A stretch of DNA of 64,000 nucleotides from CAIMUS01 sp963708455 (GCA_963708455.1 CAVPSQ010000003.1:124001-188000); one strand, 5' to 3'; positions 53,068 through 62,136 are shown, numbered from the stretch's first letter. Program-made: numbers and translations. Notes: generated from the sequence alone by a model not told the origin.

Positions 53068-53556
53068 TCAGGCCGTCACTTTGAGATTGTTCAGGGCTTT
53101 GTTCAGGTCTTCCAATTGCTGCCGCAACCCATCCATATCCGTCACGGAAGGCGCCTGTCGCAACCAATCCTGACCACGCGTCAGCGTCTGAGCGCCCCGT
53201 TCCACGCGTTGAACGACGACATCAAAAGCTGGACCGGTTTGCGCCAAACCCAACTGGCCCAGATCGCCTTTGACGCTGTCCACCAACCGGGCCAGACAGG
53301 GTTGCAACGGCCGCAATAGGCTTACCAGACCCTCCAGCGCATCGATGTGCAACAGCGGCTCGTGCAGTTTTTCCAGACCAGCGCCGAGTTGTTGTAACTG
53401 TTCGCCTAACAACCCAATCGCCTGATTGAACTGAACCTGCGCGCCCAGCGCCTGCGCCAGTTCCGGTGCAGCGTTGGCGGTGTCGGTTCGCAGCAGCTCG
53501 TCCAGCCTGTGCGCCAGTTCAGCTACGGCCTGGACGATGTCTCGAAGCGTGCTCAT
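53068..53556 (-). CDS. Helical protein of unknown function, cluster 2 (162 aa)
   Basis: The 162-residue protein is helical with a heptad tendency (RDIVQAVAELAHRLDELLRT, AIGLLGEQLQQLGAGLEKLH, DGLRQQLEDLNKALNNLKVT). No catalytic or membrane segment is seen. It follows the hub gene by one base and precedes the 179-residue protein by one. Both could be coiled-coil assembly or tape-measure-like components. Confidence 0.5.
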   Translation of the reverse strand: MSTLRDIVQAVAELAHRLDELLRTDTANAAPELAQALGAQVQFNQAIGLLGEQLQQLGAGLEKLHEPLLHIDALEGLVSLLRPLQPCLARLVDSVKGDLGQLGLAQTGPAFDVVVQRVERGAQTLTRGQDWLRQAPSVTDMDGLRQQLEDLNKALNNLKVTA

Positions 53557-54315
53557 TCAACCGCCTTGCTTTAACAGTGGCCGCAGCGGCTCCAGCGGGT
53601 CGCAACCCTCGATGCTGGATACCAGCTTTTCCGCGGACTCGGCAACTGCTTTCAATTGCAGCAAAAACTCCGGTCCACCCTTGAGCGCCTTGAGAAAATC
53701 CGGATTTATTTTACTCACTGCATTGAGGATATTGCCGAGGTCGGCGCTGCTGAGCTCCATTACCTGCCGCAGAATGCTGCTTCCCAGATCGGTGGCGCTC
53801 AGGTGGTCCAGCAGGCTGGGCATCGCCGCCAGCATGGCAGGCAGGCCGGCTGGGTTCTGCAAAACTTTGGCCGCCGCCAGCGCGCCGGTTCCCCAGGCGT
53901 CGGCATCGGTCCGAATGCCGGCCTTGACCGTGACCAGATCGGCCAGCGCCGGGTGCGGCGGCGCCACGTACTCCCGCAGGCGCAGGGTGAACCGGTAACG
54001 CTGCTGGTAACCGGCCACCTGGCGGATGCGCAGATCTTCGATGAGGACATCGGTCAGCTCGGCGCCGACCGCGATATCGGCGGCGAACGGCAACGGTTTG
54101 GCCTTGCTCTGCGCCTGGCGCAGTTCCTCCAGCCCGGTCAGCGCCTCCTCACCGAACAGCAAGCCTTCCAGCACGAGGGTCAGCGGCTCCCGCCCCAGGT
54201 CCTGGAACACGCTGCCCTGCTGTTCGGGCACGCGCTGTTCCACCAGCGTGCGGGCTTCCTCCGTGTAGAGATCCTGCACGCCGGGCAAGTCGACTTTACC
54301 GATCCGCACTGCCAT
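53557..54315 (-). CDS. DNA-circulation N-terminal-like hub protein, cluster 2
   Basis: The 252-residue protein reads VRIGKVDLPGVQDLYTEEAR, FQDLGREPLTLVLEGLLFGE and QQRYRFTLRLREYVAPPHPA, the strand-helix-strand pattern of the DNA_circ_N/Mu gpN-like family also seen at 12980-13561. The C-terminus (residues 130-252) is helical with an AMPSLLDHLSATDLGSSILR segment, longer than in cluster 1. It is placed directly after gpD, the reverse of cluster 1. Confidence 0.6.
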   Translation of the reverse strand: MAVRIGKVDLPGVQDLYTEEARTLVEQRVPEQQGSVFQDLGREPLTLVLEGLLFGEEALTGLEELRQAQSKAKPLPFAADIAVGAELTDVLIEDLRIRQVAGYQQRYRFTLRLREYVAPPHPALADLVTVKAGIRTDADAWGTGALAAAKVLQNPAGLPAMLAAMPSLLDHLSATDLGSSILRQVMELSSADLGNILNAVSKINPDFLKALKGGPEFLLQLKAVAESAEKLVSSIEGCDPLEPLRPLLKQGG

Positions 54316-54316
54316 G

Positions 54317-55348
54317 TCAGAAATCCAGCCGGGTGAGCAGGCCCCGTTGTCGGTCCAGCCGGTGCTGTAGCCGCCGTATCCGGGGGGGAGGGCCGCCGGA
54401 CAAAGCGGCGGTGGCGCGGTGGCTGGCGGGCAGTCCCGTTATTCGGACCCGGTCGCCCAGCGCTGCGCCTGGCGTCCCATACACTTCCATAGAGCCGCGC
54501 AGCCGCCGGGCGGCCAGCGCCTTGATTTGGGCTTCGGCGACGCTACGGGCCGCTTCACCGCTACGTACCGCTCCCTGGCGGATCTGGCGAGGCTGCTTGC
54601 CCAGGCGGCCTGGATTCAACTGGCCGTCGGGGGCGAGCGCGGCCTTGCCATTGACGCCAGTCAGGTCGGTGACCAGCCAGTAATATTTGTCGACGCCCTG
54701 GCTGCTGGCAGCGCCTTCGCCCCACACCTCGACGCTGTCACAGACCGGCGGCGTGAGGTGCAGGTCCAGAGTGAGAATGTTTTCGCCATAACGAAAGGTC
54801 TGTTCGGTGGTTCCTCCGCTGCGGGGAACGGCGCAATGCGCCCGGCCCTGACCGTCGGTATACAGGTCCGCGCTGCACAGTTCCGCCAGCGTTTGCAGAT
54901 GGCGCAGGGCGCGCGGTCCCCGGTGCAGCACGTAGGCGGGTAATGGTGGACCGTCGACGACTTCGCCGGCGGTCACTCCCGCTTTCTGCAAGATGTCCTT
55001 AATGATAAAGCCCGCCTTGACATCTTGATAAGCCGCCTCCAGGTCCAACCGGGCGAGCGCCGCCAGACTGTCGTCGGCCAGCAGCCATTGCGACGATGAA
55101 CCCAGGCGCACCTGGTCCAATTGGCCGGTAAATACAGCAAGCAGGCCGTCGCCCGCGTCCAGTTCGACCTTGACGGTGGCACCGGGCTGCACGGCGATAG
55201 TGGAGCCGCCCAATTGGATGGCGCAGCGTCCGCCGCCATCCATGCTCAGTTCGACCCGCAGCGTCAGCAACTGGCAATCGCTTTCCTGCGCCCGGCTGGC
55301 GGCGGTGTGGCTGCCGATTTTGACGCGATAAGCGATATCCTGGGCCAT
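54317..55348 (-). CDS. Late control gene D-like (gpD) baseplate hub, cluster 2
   Basis: The 343-residue protein has RVELSMDGGGRCAIQLGGST, VKVELDAGDGLLAVFTGQLD, AAYQDVKAGFIIKDILQKAG, LRHLQTLAELCSADLYTDGQ and CDSVEVWGEGAASSQGVDKY, as in the gpD/VgrG N-terminal half. The C-terminal barrel contains ARRLRGSMEVYGTPGAALGD, RVRITGLPASHRATAALSGG. It is the homologue of 17299-18276, with partly different loops. It follows the linker gene by 3 bases. Confidence 0.75.
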   Translation of the reverse strand: MAQDIAYRVKIGSHTAASRAQESDCQLLTLRVELSMDGGGRCAIQLGGSTIAVQPGATVKVELDAGDGLLAVFTGQLDQVRLGSSSQWLLADDSLAALARLDLEAAYQDVKAGFIIKDILQKAGVTAGEVVDGPPLPAYVLHRGPRALRHLQTLAELCSADLYTDGQGRAHCAVPRSGGTTEQTFRYGENILTLDLHLTPPVCDSVEVWGEGAASSQGVDKYYWLVTDLTGVNGKAALAPDGQLNPGRLGKQPRQIRQGAVRSGEAARSVAEAQIKALAARRLRGSMEVYGTPGAALGDRVRITGLPASHRATAALSGGPPPRIRRLQHRLDRQRGLLTRLDF

Positions 55349-55351
55349 GCC

Positions 55352-56383
55352 TCAGACCTCCAGTCCCTGGCGGCGGGCCGCGGTGCGCAGGAGTTCGATC
55401 AGCGCCTCTTGCAGCTCTTCCCGATCCACGCCGGCAGCCGTCTCGGATGGATTCAGCGAGACCGCCACGTTGAACGTGTTGTGCACCTGTCCTACCGGTT
55501 TTTCCTGCACCGTCAGCGGTTCTGACGCCGACGCGTTCAGCACCGATTGCGTGAGCCGGTAGGCTCGCTCCACTACAGGCTCGACCCCGTTCGCCAGGCG
55601 CGCCGCCGCCTGCTGTACCGGGCGCGGGATCAGGAGAATACCCTGCCGGCTGAGGGGCGCCGTGGCCGGGGAAGTTGCAGGCGGAGGCGACTGCGAGGCA
55701 TCACTGAGTACGGCTTGGCGCTCGTTGGCTACGGCGGCGCTTTCCCACCGGCCGGCGGGGATGCCGGCGCTCCCAGGTGTGCGGTGCTGCTGCAGGCCGG
55801 CGGGGACGCCGGCGCTCCCAGGCATTGCCCGCTGTGCGCCGGAGATGGTATCGCCGGGAACCGGTGAGGGCACTGTGCTGACGTTCATTGACCGTGAATC
55901 CGGTGCGGCGCTGGCAAACGCGGTCGCCGGTCGAGACGCTGGTACGACGGAAGTCCGTGGCGTCAGGCGGATAGTGGGACGGTGGTGATAGCGGGAGAAT
56001 TCAGGAACAGCGGCAGCCGTTGGCGGACCAGCCACTGCATCGTCATGCCGCGACATGCCCGGCACAATGGAAGGCGTGGCGCCAGCGAACTGACGCTCGA
56101 CCGTCGGAACGAACGCGGAATTGTTATACGACGCTGGTTGCAGTGGCAATGCACCCCGGTTCGGCGACGGGGCCGCCGCGCCATGAACCGCCGTCGCGCT
56201 CGGACCCGGCGCAACGGTCATCGTCTTCGCGACCGCCGGGTCGTGCAGCGCTGGCGGATGCAGTTCCGCCGCCTGCTCCTCGGCCACCGTTGCGTGCAGC
56301 AACCGCTGCGCCTCCTCCAACAGCGGCGGGAATGGCGCCAGCAGCCGTGTGCACAAATCTGCCCGGCGAACGTTGCGCGGCAT
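55352..56383 (-). CDS. Proline/alanine-rich linker-type tail protein, cluster 2
   Basis: The 343-residue protein begins RNVRRADLCTRLLAPFPPLL, EEAQRLLHATVAEEQAAELH. A disordered middle contains AMPGSAGVPAGLQQHRTPGS, AGIPAGRWESA, encoded by two copies of the GC-rich repeat (55751-55822). It ends DREELQEALIELLRTAARRQ, GLEV. It matches the position and design of the cluster 1 linker gene. It shares one base with the chaperone stop, a coupled arrangement. The function is unknown. Confidence 0.55.
   Translation of the reverse strand: MPRNVRRADLCTRLLAPFPPLLEEAQRLLHATVAEEQAAELHPPALHDPAVAKTMTVAPGPSATAVHGAAAPSPNRGALPLQPASYNNSAFVPTVERQFAGATPSIVPGMSRHDDAVAGPPTAAAVPEFSRYHHRPTIRLTPRTSVVPASRPATAFASAAPDSRSMNVSTVPSPVPGDTISGAQRAMPGSAGVPAGLQQHRTPGSAGIPAGRWESAAVANERQAVLSDASQSPPPATSPATAPLSRQGILLIPRPVQQAAARLANGVEPVVERAYRLTQSVLNASASEPLTVQEKPVGQVHNTFNVAVSLNPSETAAGVDREELQEALIELLRTAARRQGLEV
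55751..55822. repeat. Two GC-rich repeat copies in the cluster 2 linker gene
   Basis: GCCGGCGGGGATGCCGGCGC + TCCCAGG at 55751-55777 and GCCGGCGGGGACGCCGGCGC + TCCCAGG at 55796-55822 are near-identical 27-bp copies. On the coding strand they read GGGAGCGCCGGC, the same core as the 72-bp array of the cluster 1 counterpart. They are in frame. Confidence 0.9.
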
Positions 56384-57171
56384 TAGTCGTCCTCCACGCG
56401 AATCACGACGGCATCCGGATAAGCTGCCAGCCCCGGCGATCCGATATTAGATGGCGGCGCGCCTTCGACCCGATCCAGCAGTGCCAGTAACCGATCCATT
56501 TCCTGCGCCGGCAGCGCCCAGATCTGCGAAGGGGTCCATTGCAGCGCGCGGCACAGACGCAGGGTGAGCCGGGCGGCTTGAGGCGATTCCAGCACACCCT
56601 GCTCGACCGCTCCAGCGGGCACGATATTCAAGGTGATGACCGCATCCAGCAGGGCGGTGGTGGAGGCAGCATCCAGTTCAGCCAGTGGAATGGGCGGATC
56701 GATAGCCAGCACGCTGGTGGTGATCATGGCATCCAGATAGCCAGCCATATCCAGTGCCAGGTCCGTTTCATTCTGATGCAGGTTGGCGGCCAGGGCGGCA
56801 AAGCGTTCGCCGCTGCTCCAGGGACGCAGCCGCACGCGCACTGCGCCGAGTGTATGCCACTCTCCATCCGCTGTGACGACCGGGGCTTCCCCGCCGCCCG
56901 CCGCCCACCACAGCGCCAAAGATGTCAATTCAGCGTGCAGCGCCGCCGGTATTTGGGAATGGTGGAGCACCCGTTGCGCGAAGGCCCCACTGTCGAGCTG
57001 TACGCCACCCTTCCCCGGCAGCACACAGTCCCGCAAGGCATCGATATGCGCCTGATAAGGCCAGGGCGCCAGGCTGACCCTGGTCCCATCCGACACCATG
57101 GCTTCCAGCGGGAAATTAAAACCCTTGAAGTCGACGGCGTAGCCAACTCCGTCCACGACCACCTGATCCAT
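56383..57171 (-). CDS. Tail assembly chaperone, fused form, cluster 2
   Basis: This 262-residue protein has in one frame what cluster 1 encodes across the slippery site: GFNFPLEAMVSDGTRVSLAP, LVLEGLL-free core with ALRDCVLPGKGGVQLDSGAF and a C-terminal extension ARLTLRLCRALQWTPSQIWA, LPAQEMDRLLALLDRVEG. It has no A-run at the homologous place, so no frameshift is needed. It shares one base with the linker gene (both at 56383) and starts 9 bases after the tube stop. Confidence 0.65.
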   Translation of the reverse strand: MDQVVVDGVGYAVDFKGFNFPLEAMVSDGTRVSLAPWPYQAHIDALRDCVLPGKGGVQLDSGAFAQRVLHHSQIPAALHAELTSLALWWAAGGGEAPVVTADGEWHTLGAVRVRLRPWSSGERFAALAANLHQNETDLALDMAGYLDAMITTSVLAIDPPIPLAELDAASTTALLDAVITLNIVPAGAVEQGVLESPQAARLTLRLCRALQWTPSQIWALPAQEMDRLLALLDRVEGAPPSNIGSPGLAAYPDAVVIRVEDD

Positions 57172-57179
57172 CGGAGCAG

Positions 57180-57572
57180 CTATTCTTCACGCACTCGGGT
57201 AGCGCTGAAGCCGTAGGTGGTCATGGCGCTGCCGCCAGCGTCCATACCGAAGGCCTTGGTCTCCATATAACAATCGTCGAAGGATAAGGTACGCTTGGGC
57301 GCTTCCTGGCTGTCGTCTTTCTTGAGGTTGGCAACCAGTTGAAAGCGACTCTGGTCTTGCAAATGGGTCTCCAGCGCGTAGTTGGCCGACTTAACGATCA
57401 GTTCGCCCTGCACCGTGCGCAGCCCGAAACTGACATCGACCCGCTCGTTGCTGCCCACGGCGCGGATGTCCTCGCGCTCGGTCACCACCCGGAAGACCAG
57501 CGATTGCAATCCGTCTACGGCCGCGCCATCGATCAGTACGCTGCTGCGGTTTGCGGAAAATACCGTTGCCAT
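57180..57572 (-). CDS. Contractile tail tube protein, cluster 2
   Basis: This 130-residue protein reads FSANRSSVLIDGAAVDGLQS, VSFGLRTVQGELIVKSANYA, ETHLQDQSRFQLVANLKKDD and ETKAFGMDAGGSAMTTYGFS, ATRVREE, the small beta-barrel expected for a tail tube monomer. It lies directly after the sheath (18 bp) and before the chaperone, the standard order. It is shorter than the cluster 1 candidate. Confidence 0.7.
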   Translation of the reverse strand: MATVFSANRSSVLIDGAAVDGLQSLVFRVVTEREDIRAVGSNERVDVSFGLRTVQGELIVKSANYALETHLQDQSRFQLVANLKKDDSQEAPKRTLSFDDCYMETKAFGMDAGGSAMTTYGFSATRVREE

Positions 57573-57589
57573 GATGTCCCCTCGTCAAC

Positions 57590-58921
57590 TCAGACCTGAA
57601 CCAGAATAGTGGCGTAGATGAAGTCGATAGCGCGCACCGGCCTGACGGCGATATCGACCCGGACGATGCCCTGGGCGAAATCCGCCTGCGACGAGTACAC
57701 ATCGACCTTGAAAGCCGGATCCTTGCCGTCGGTGGAGGGCACGATAGCGCCGTCTTTTTCCATCTGTACCAGAAATTCCGTTAGTTTCTGTTTCAGGGCA
57801 CCGCGTCCGTCCTCATTATTCAGGCGGCCGATGAACAGTTCGCCGATGGCCTTGACGCCGCGTACCGCCCGGTCAGCCACCCGGCGGACACTGATCTGAT
57901 CGCCGTCGGTGGTCAGCCCGCGCAGGATGATGATACCCCTGCCGCGCTGGTTGATGATGGGAACCACATTGCCTTTGAGCAGCGTCTGCTGTTCCTCGAT
58001 GGTCAGGGCACGGCTCAAGGTGCTCGAGCCGGCCAGTTGCTTGAAGGTCGGCGATTGAAAATAGCTGAGGTTGCCGACCCGGCCGGCCACCGCACCGGCC
58101 ACGCCGTGCGGCGCCGCCAGCACGAACCGGTCAGACAGCAGGGTGCTGGCCATATCGGTAAAGTCCTTGACCGGAGCGCTGCCGGGTGGCGTCTGGCCGA
58201 AACCGATGCGGCCCTTGCTGTCCTCGCTCATGCGCTGGCAATGACTGATGACCTCGCTGTAGATTTTGGTCACGTTGGCGACGGTGCTGAAATCCTGCAC
58301 GGCCGCCAGCACCAGATCCACATCCGGCTCATCTTCCAGACGCTTGAGAGCGTCGATGTAATCCGCAGGCGTGGCGTCTTTGCCGTCTGCCAGCGGGTAA
58401 TCACCGTCTTTGGGAAGAGCCCCTGCCGTGGCGTCGGTCACCCGCACGATGCCGGATTGCAGTTCCTTGCCGATGCTGTCCAGGACCAGATTGCGCTGTA
58501 CTTCGAGCGGCTCGGTGGCGGCTGAAGCGCGTACTTCCAGGTCGAACTTGCCGGCTCGGTGAATGACGCGGACGACGAAACCGTTCGCCCAGGAACCGGG
58601 CGCGCGGGCCTCCAGGGTCAGGACCGTATCGTTGCCGGTTGCGGCAGGTAGGGTGACGACGGCGGCCTGGGCCACGGTGGATTTAACCGGTGCGATGACC
58701 AGTTCGAACACGCCGTTGGCGAGCACCTGCCGCGCCTCGGGCAGGCTGTAAGCGGCGCTGGACCCGCAGACTGCGATGAAACGGCTCCAACTGGCGGCGC
58801 GCTCGACCTGATCGAGCTTTTCAGTCAGCCCGATCAGTCCCAATACGCCGGAAGGCGCCAGTTGGGGAGGGATGACTTCTTTGACGACGGTTACTTGTAC
58901 ACCGGGAATGATACGTGCCAT
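57590..58921 (-). CDS. Contractile tail sheath protein, cluster 2 (intact)
   Basis: This 443-residue protein starts with AAGGAGG 7 bp before the ATG and reads ARIIPGVQVTVVKEVIPPQL, LEARAPGSWANGFVVRVIHR, DVDLVLAAVQDFSTVANVTK, then RVGNLSYFQSPTFKQLAGSS and SVRRVADRAVRGVKAIGELF. The domain order (N-terminal docking, handshake strands and a C-terminal VPSTDGKDPAFKVDVYSSQA, GIVRVDIAVRPVRAIDFIYA end) is that of phage and tailocin sheaths. It is the first gene of the leftward cluster; the cluster 1 copy is broken. Confidence 0.85.
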   Translation of the reverse strand: MARIIPGVQVTVVKEVIPPQLAPSGVLGLIGLTEKLDQVERAASWSRFIAVCGSSAAYSLPEARQVLANGVFELVIAPVKSTVAQAAVVTLPAATGNDTVLTLEARAPGSWANGFVVRVIHRAGKFDLEVRASAATEPLEVQRNLVLDSIGKELQSGIVRVTDATAGALPKDGDYPLADGKDATPADYIDALKRLEDEPDVDLVLAAVQDFSTVANVTKIYSEVISHCQRMSEDSKGRIGFGQTPPGSAPVKDFTDMASTLLSDRFVLAAPHGVAGAVAGRVGNLSYFQSPTFKQLAGSSTLSRALTIEEQQTLLKGNVVPIINQRGRGIIILRGLTTDGDQISVRRVADRAVRGVKAIGELFIGRLNNEDGRGALKQKLTEFLVQMEKDGAIVPSTDGKDPAFKVDVYSSQADFAQGIVRVDIAVRPVRAIDFIYATILVQV

Positions 58922-58986
58922 CCAGCATCCTCCTTAAAACAGGTTATTGAGAGAAAAGCCCCTGGAGTTGTGTGTATCTTCTAAGA

Positions 58987-59014
58987 AACTTAGCACCTGT
59001 CTGGCGTTTGTCAA
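58987..59014 (-). promoter_or_regulatory. Candidate sigma70 promoter for contractile cluster 2
   Basis: On the minus strand TTGACA (complement of 59009-59014) matches the -35 consensus exactly. TAAGTT (complement of 58987-58992) follows after 16 bp; its -10 match is weak (three of six). The sheath start codon is about 66 bp further. It is the best visible candidate; evidence is base composition and spacing only. Confidence 0.4.
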
Positions 59015-59135
59015 ATCAAGCCACGGTGAAGGGATCTGCGGTGGGTGGGGTCGTAGACCTGGATACGGTTTTTAACCAGGCGTCGATTTAGGGTCCTGCG
59101 AGAGGCAGTCCTATCCACGTTTGGAACGCTACCCC

Positions 59136-59399
59136 TTATTCGTAGTGGCTCCACAGGCGCAGAATCTTGACTATCCGGTTTTCTTCCAGCACTTGGTAGA
59201 CTAACCGATGCTGGATATTGATTCGCCGAGAATAGGCTCCTGCAAGATCCCCTACGAGCTGTTCAAAAGGAGGTGGTTTCCGGAAGGGGTCTTCAGCAAG
59301 CAGGGTCAGCAACGCCTGGGCCTTGAGTTGCAACCCGCTTGAAGCCAGTTTCTCCGCGTCTTTTTGTGCTTGTTTCGTATAAATCAGCTTGCAACTCAC
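59136..59399 (-). CDS. YoeB/Txe-type mRNA interferase toxin
   Basis: The 87-residue protein starts at a GTG overlapping the antitoxin stop (GTGA) and reads CKLIYTKQAQKDAEKLASSG, LTLLAEDPFRKPPPFEQLVG, AYSRRINIQHRLVYQVLEEN, RIVKILRLWSHYE. These are the YoeB/Txe hallmarks, including the C-terminal LW(S)HY(E) and the RRIN(I)xHRLVY strand. It cleaves mRNA on the ribosome in known members. A longer start (59420) is possible but less coupled. It is encoded 215 bp upstream of cluster 2, transcribed in the same direction. Confidence 0.8.
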   Translation of the reverse strand: MSCKLIYTKQAQKDAEKLASSGLQLKAQALLTLLAEDPFRKPPPFEQLVGDLAGAYSRRINIQHRLVYQVLEENRIVKILRLWSHYE

Positions 59400-59638
59400 C
59401 AATCCAGGTCCTCGCGACACTCCTCAACAGGCGTAGCCATTCCTGCCCGGATTGATTCGCGCATGCCGGGGACAGATAGCAAAAAAAGCGTCTCCTGAAT
59501 CGCCTCCCAATCTTCCTCGGAAATTAACACCGCTTTGTTTCTCTTTCCCAATATCAGCAACGGCTGATGAGAGGATGCGGCCTCGTCGATCAGACGATAC
59601 AGGTTAGCGCGGGCTTCGCTGGCCGTCATTGCAGTCAT
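59396..59638 (-). CDS. YefM/Phd-type antitoxin of the YoeB-like toxin
   Basis: The 80-residue protein reads TASEARANLYRLIDEAASSH, QPLLILGKRNKAVLISEEDW and IRAGMATPVEECREDLDW, the YefM pattern (N-terminal DNA-binding/dimer part and an acidic tail). It precedes and overlaps the toxin by four bases. Autoregulation of the pair through this protein is expected from known systems. Confidence 0.85.
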   Translation of the reverse strand: MTAMTASEARANLYRLIDEAASSHQPLLILGKRNKAVLISEEDWEAIQETLFLLSVPGMRESIRAGMATPVEECREDLDW

Positions 59639-59804
59639 GACACACCTCCACTAGGCTATTCGGGAGTATGGTACGCCATGTGGTACGTACTTGAAGCGGT
59701 ACGTCCGTCAGCAACGCAGTCTGCGCTTCAGCCTGCTGCTCGGTAAAGCCGGCTTCCTTCAGCTTCTTGACAGCCGCATAGGTATCGAAAGCTAATGCAC
59801 TCAT
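59604..59804 (-). pseudogene. DUF1640-like fragment
   Basis: The ATG at 59804 gives SALAFDTYAAVKKLKEAGFT, EQQAEAQTALLTDV, the N-terminal helix of DUF1640/CCDC90-type proteins. After about 36 residues the sequence runs into the promoter region of the antitoxin (the rest does not match). The full family is over 100 residues, so this is a remnant. It overlaps the antitoxin start region. Confidence 0.55.
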
Positions 59805-60424
59805 TAGGGGCGTCTCTGTAGTGCTATGAATGGCTCGAACGGCGAAATCATCATCCAACACAAGACCAACAACCCGCAACCGCGATCAATGCGTTATTTA
59901 GTCGTGGTTGAAGAGGAGCTGAACAAGTTTTGGGGCCTATGTTCCAGATCTTCCGGGCTGCATTGCCGCCCGAGAATCCCGCAAGGAGGTATTGCAGTTA
60001 ATTCAAGGGTAGTGTTCTAGATATGGAGATTCGCTCTCTCGGGATATTGTAAATCAATAGGTTGCATGTCATTACCTCCATATCTGGAATACTACCGTTT
60101 GAGGGATCACCCACCACGGCATGAAGCCGTGATCCGCCAACACGATCATGCGTGACTTGACCATCTCGACCAAGGGATGAAACAGGGTATCGTAGACATG
60201 GGCTGATCCATAGGATCACCGTGCTGCTCTGCCGCTACGGCATCAGCGCCGTGGACGCCGGCGCTGCCGAACATCGGCCTGTATCATAAATGGCGCCTCG
60301 GCAAACCGCTTTATTCATTTTGGCAACGGTATTATGCTAGCTCGCTGCCGTTAAGCACCTGATTATGGCAACCTTGCAGCCAGCGGCAGGCTGGCCCCTC
60401 GATTCTTGCAATGGGAGGAAATAG
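59805..60424. other. Mostly non-coding stretch with a transposase remnant
   Basis: About 620 bp without a supported gene. On the minus strand, between about 60085 and 60200, one frame reads HVYDTLFHPLVEMVKSRMIV, LADHGFMPWWVIP, similar to a DDE transposase fragment (a DTLFHPLV...MIVLxDxGF block), with no intact ends. The rest, up to the malyl-CoA lyase-like gene, shows no open frame of note; GGGAGGAAAT at 60412-60422 is its Shine-Dalgarno site. Confidence 0.5.
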
Positions 60425-61294
60425 ATGAAAATGCGTCCCCGTCGTTCCATTCTGTACATGCCGGGCGCCAACGCCCGCGCGCTGGAAAAAGCCCGCACCC
60501 TGTCCGCCGACGGGCTGATCCTGGACATGGAAGATGCCGTCTCGCCGGATTCCAAGGAACTGGCCCGGCAACAGATCGTCGAGAGCGTGACCCAGGGGGG
60601 TTATGGTTCGCGCGAAATCATCGTCCGGGTCAACAGCCTGAGCACCCCTTGGGGCAAGGCTGACGTGGCGGCGGTGGCCACCATCGGCGCCGACGCCATT
60701 CTGTTCCCCAAGGTGGAATCGTCGGACGAAGTCCGCGCCGCGGTGGAGGCGCTGGACCAGGCCGGCGCCCCGAATGATCTGCCAGTCTGGATCATGGCGG
60801 AAACGCCGCGCGGTATCCTGCGCATCGACGCCATTGCCGGCTCCAGCCCCCGCCTCGGCGGCATCGTCATGGGCACCTCGGATCTGGCCAAGGAAATGCG
60901 GGTGCGTCATACCCCGGATCGCATCGGTTTCATCGCCGCTCTGGGCTTGTGCGTGATGGCCGCCCGCGCCCACGGTCTGGATATTCTCGATGGCGTGTAT
61001 CTGGATCTGAACGACGACGCCGGTTTCCGCGCCGCCTGCGAGCAGGGACGGGATATGGGCTTCGACGGTAAGACTCTGATCCATCCTAAGCAACTGGCGG
61101 CGACCAACGAAGTTTTCGCCCCGGCCGAGAAGGATGTGGAAAATGCCCGCACCATCATCGCCGCCTGGGAACAGGCCACGCGCGAAGGCAAGGGGGTAGC
61201 CGTGGTGAACGGCAAGCTGGTGGAGAATCTGCACGTGGAAGAAGCGCGCCGCGCCCTGGCGGTAACCGCAGCCATCAAAGCGCTGGCCGACTGA
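60425..61294 (+). CDS. HpcH/HpaI-type lyase, CitE/malyl-CoA lyase-like
   Basis: The 289-residue protein has RRSILYMPGANARALEKART, LILDMEDAVSPDSKE (a metal/acidic site), IIVRVNSLSTPWGKADVAAV, ILFPKVESSDEVRAAVE, IMAETPRGILRIDAIAG, IVMGTSDLAKEMRVRH and GKTLIHPKQLAATNEVF, the CitE/malyl-CoA lyase signatures. Such enzymes cleave malyl-CoA or citramalyl-CoA to acetyl-CoA plus glyoxylate or pyruvate with Mg2+. GGAGG precedes the ATG. The exact substrate (malyl-, methylmalyl- or citramalyl-CoA) is not resolvable. Confidence 0.85.
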   Translation: MKMRPRRSILYMPGANARALEKARTLSADGLILDMEDAVSPDSKELARQQIVESVTQGGYGSREIIVRVNSLSTPWGKADVAAVATIGADAILFPKVESSDEVRAAVEALDQAGAPNDLPVWIMAETPRGILRIDAIAGSSPRLGGIVMGTSDLAKEMRVRHTPDRIGFIAALGLCVMAARAHGLDILDGVYLDLNDDAGFRAACEQGRDMGFDGKTLIHPKQLAATNEVFAPAEKDVENARTIIAAWEQATREGKGVAVVNGKLVENLHVEEARRALAVTAAIKALAD

Positions 61295-61434
61295 TGCTGT
61301 CCGCCGCCAGGGGCGGGCGCCAAGCCTGCCCCTGGCGCACAGAACTCTTGGGTGGCTTGCCGTTACTGCTGGTGACGGTGTTGACGGTGCCGCTGTTCTT
61401 TGCCTCTGTAGCGACGGCGGGGCAGGCCTGTCGC

Positions 61435-62106
61435 TCAGCGATCCGCCACCGGAGCAGTCGCCGCCGATTCACGCTTGAGCAGCGGCTCCAGCACCGTCCA
61501 GACATTGTCCAGAATCCGCCTTTGCCCTTCCGCACGCGGGTGCACGCCGTCACTCTGCATCAAGGCGGGATCGCCGGCCACGCCCTCCAGCAGAAAAGGA
61601 ATCAGCGCTGTCTGATAGCGCTGCGCCAGTTCCTCGAAGACCGCCATGAACTGGCGGGTGTAACGGGGACCGTAGTTGGGCGGAATCCGCATGCCGGTGA
61701 GCACCACCCGGGCGCCGGCCTGCTGGCTGAGTTCGATCATCCCGGCCAAATTGTTTTGCAGTTGCGGCGTGGGCAGGCCCCGCAGGCCGTCGTTGCCGCC
61801 CAGTTCGAGTAAAACGAGGACCGGGCGGTAACGCTCCAGCGCCTCCGGCAGGCGGATCAGACCGCCCCGGCTGGTCTCGCCGCTGATGCTGATGTTGGCA
61901 ACCCGATGCGGCAATCCCTGTTCCGCCAGGCGTTGCTCCAACAGGTTTACCCAGCTTTGGGACAGTTCGATGCCGTAAGCGGCGCTCAGGCTGTCGCCGG
62001 CGATCAGAATAACCGGCGAGGTGGCCCCGGCCGGATTCCAGCCAGGACTGAACCAGATCAGCAAAATAACTACCAAGTAGCTGCGGACAGTAGGTTTCGT
62101 TAACAT
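61435..62106 (-). CDS. tesA: TesA-like SGNH hydrolase (arylesterase/thioesterase/lysophospholipase)
   Basis: The 223-residue protein has a signal peptide (VRSYLVVILLIWFSPG) and the four SGNH blocks: ILIAGDSLSAAYGI (nucleophile Ser), SISGETSRGGL, ELGGNDGLRG (GxND) and QSDGVHPRAEG (DxxH). It is periplasmic by this signal. The divergent ybbA gene starts within 31 bp, as in the conserved tesA-ybbA-ybbP region. The length and motifs fit TesA/arylesterase; substrate specificity is not assigned. Confidence 0.9.
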   Translation of the reverse strand: MLTKPTVRSYLVVILLIWFSPGWNPAGATSPVILIAGDSLSAAYGIELSQSWVNLLEQRLAEQGLPHRVANISISGETSRGGLIRLPEALERYRPVLVLLELGGNDGLRGLPTPQLQNNLAGMIELSQQAGARVVLTGMRIPPNYGPRYTRQFMAVFEELAQRYQTALIPFLLEGVAGDPALMQSDGVHPRAEGQRRILDNVWTVLEPLLKRESAATAPVADR

Positions 62107-62136
62107 GCGGTGACTGCAAACTCGATGATAACAGCA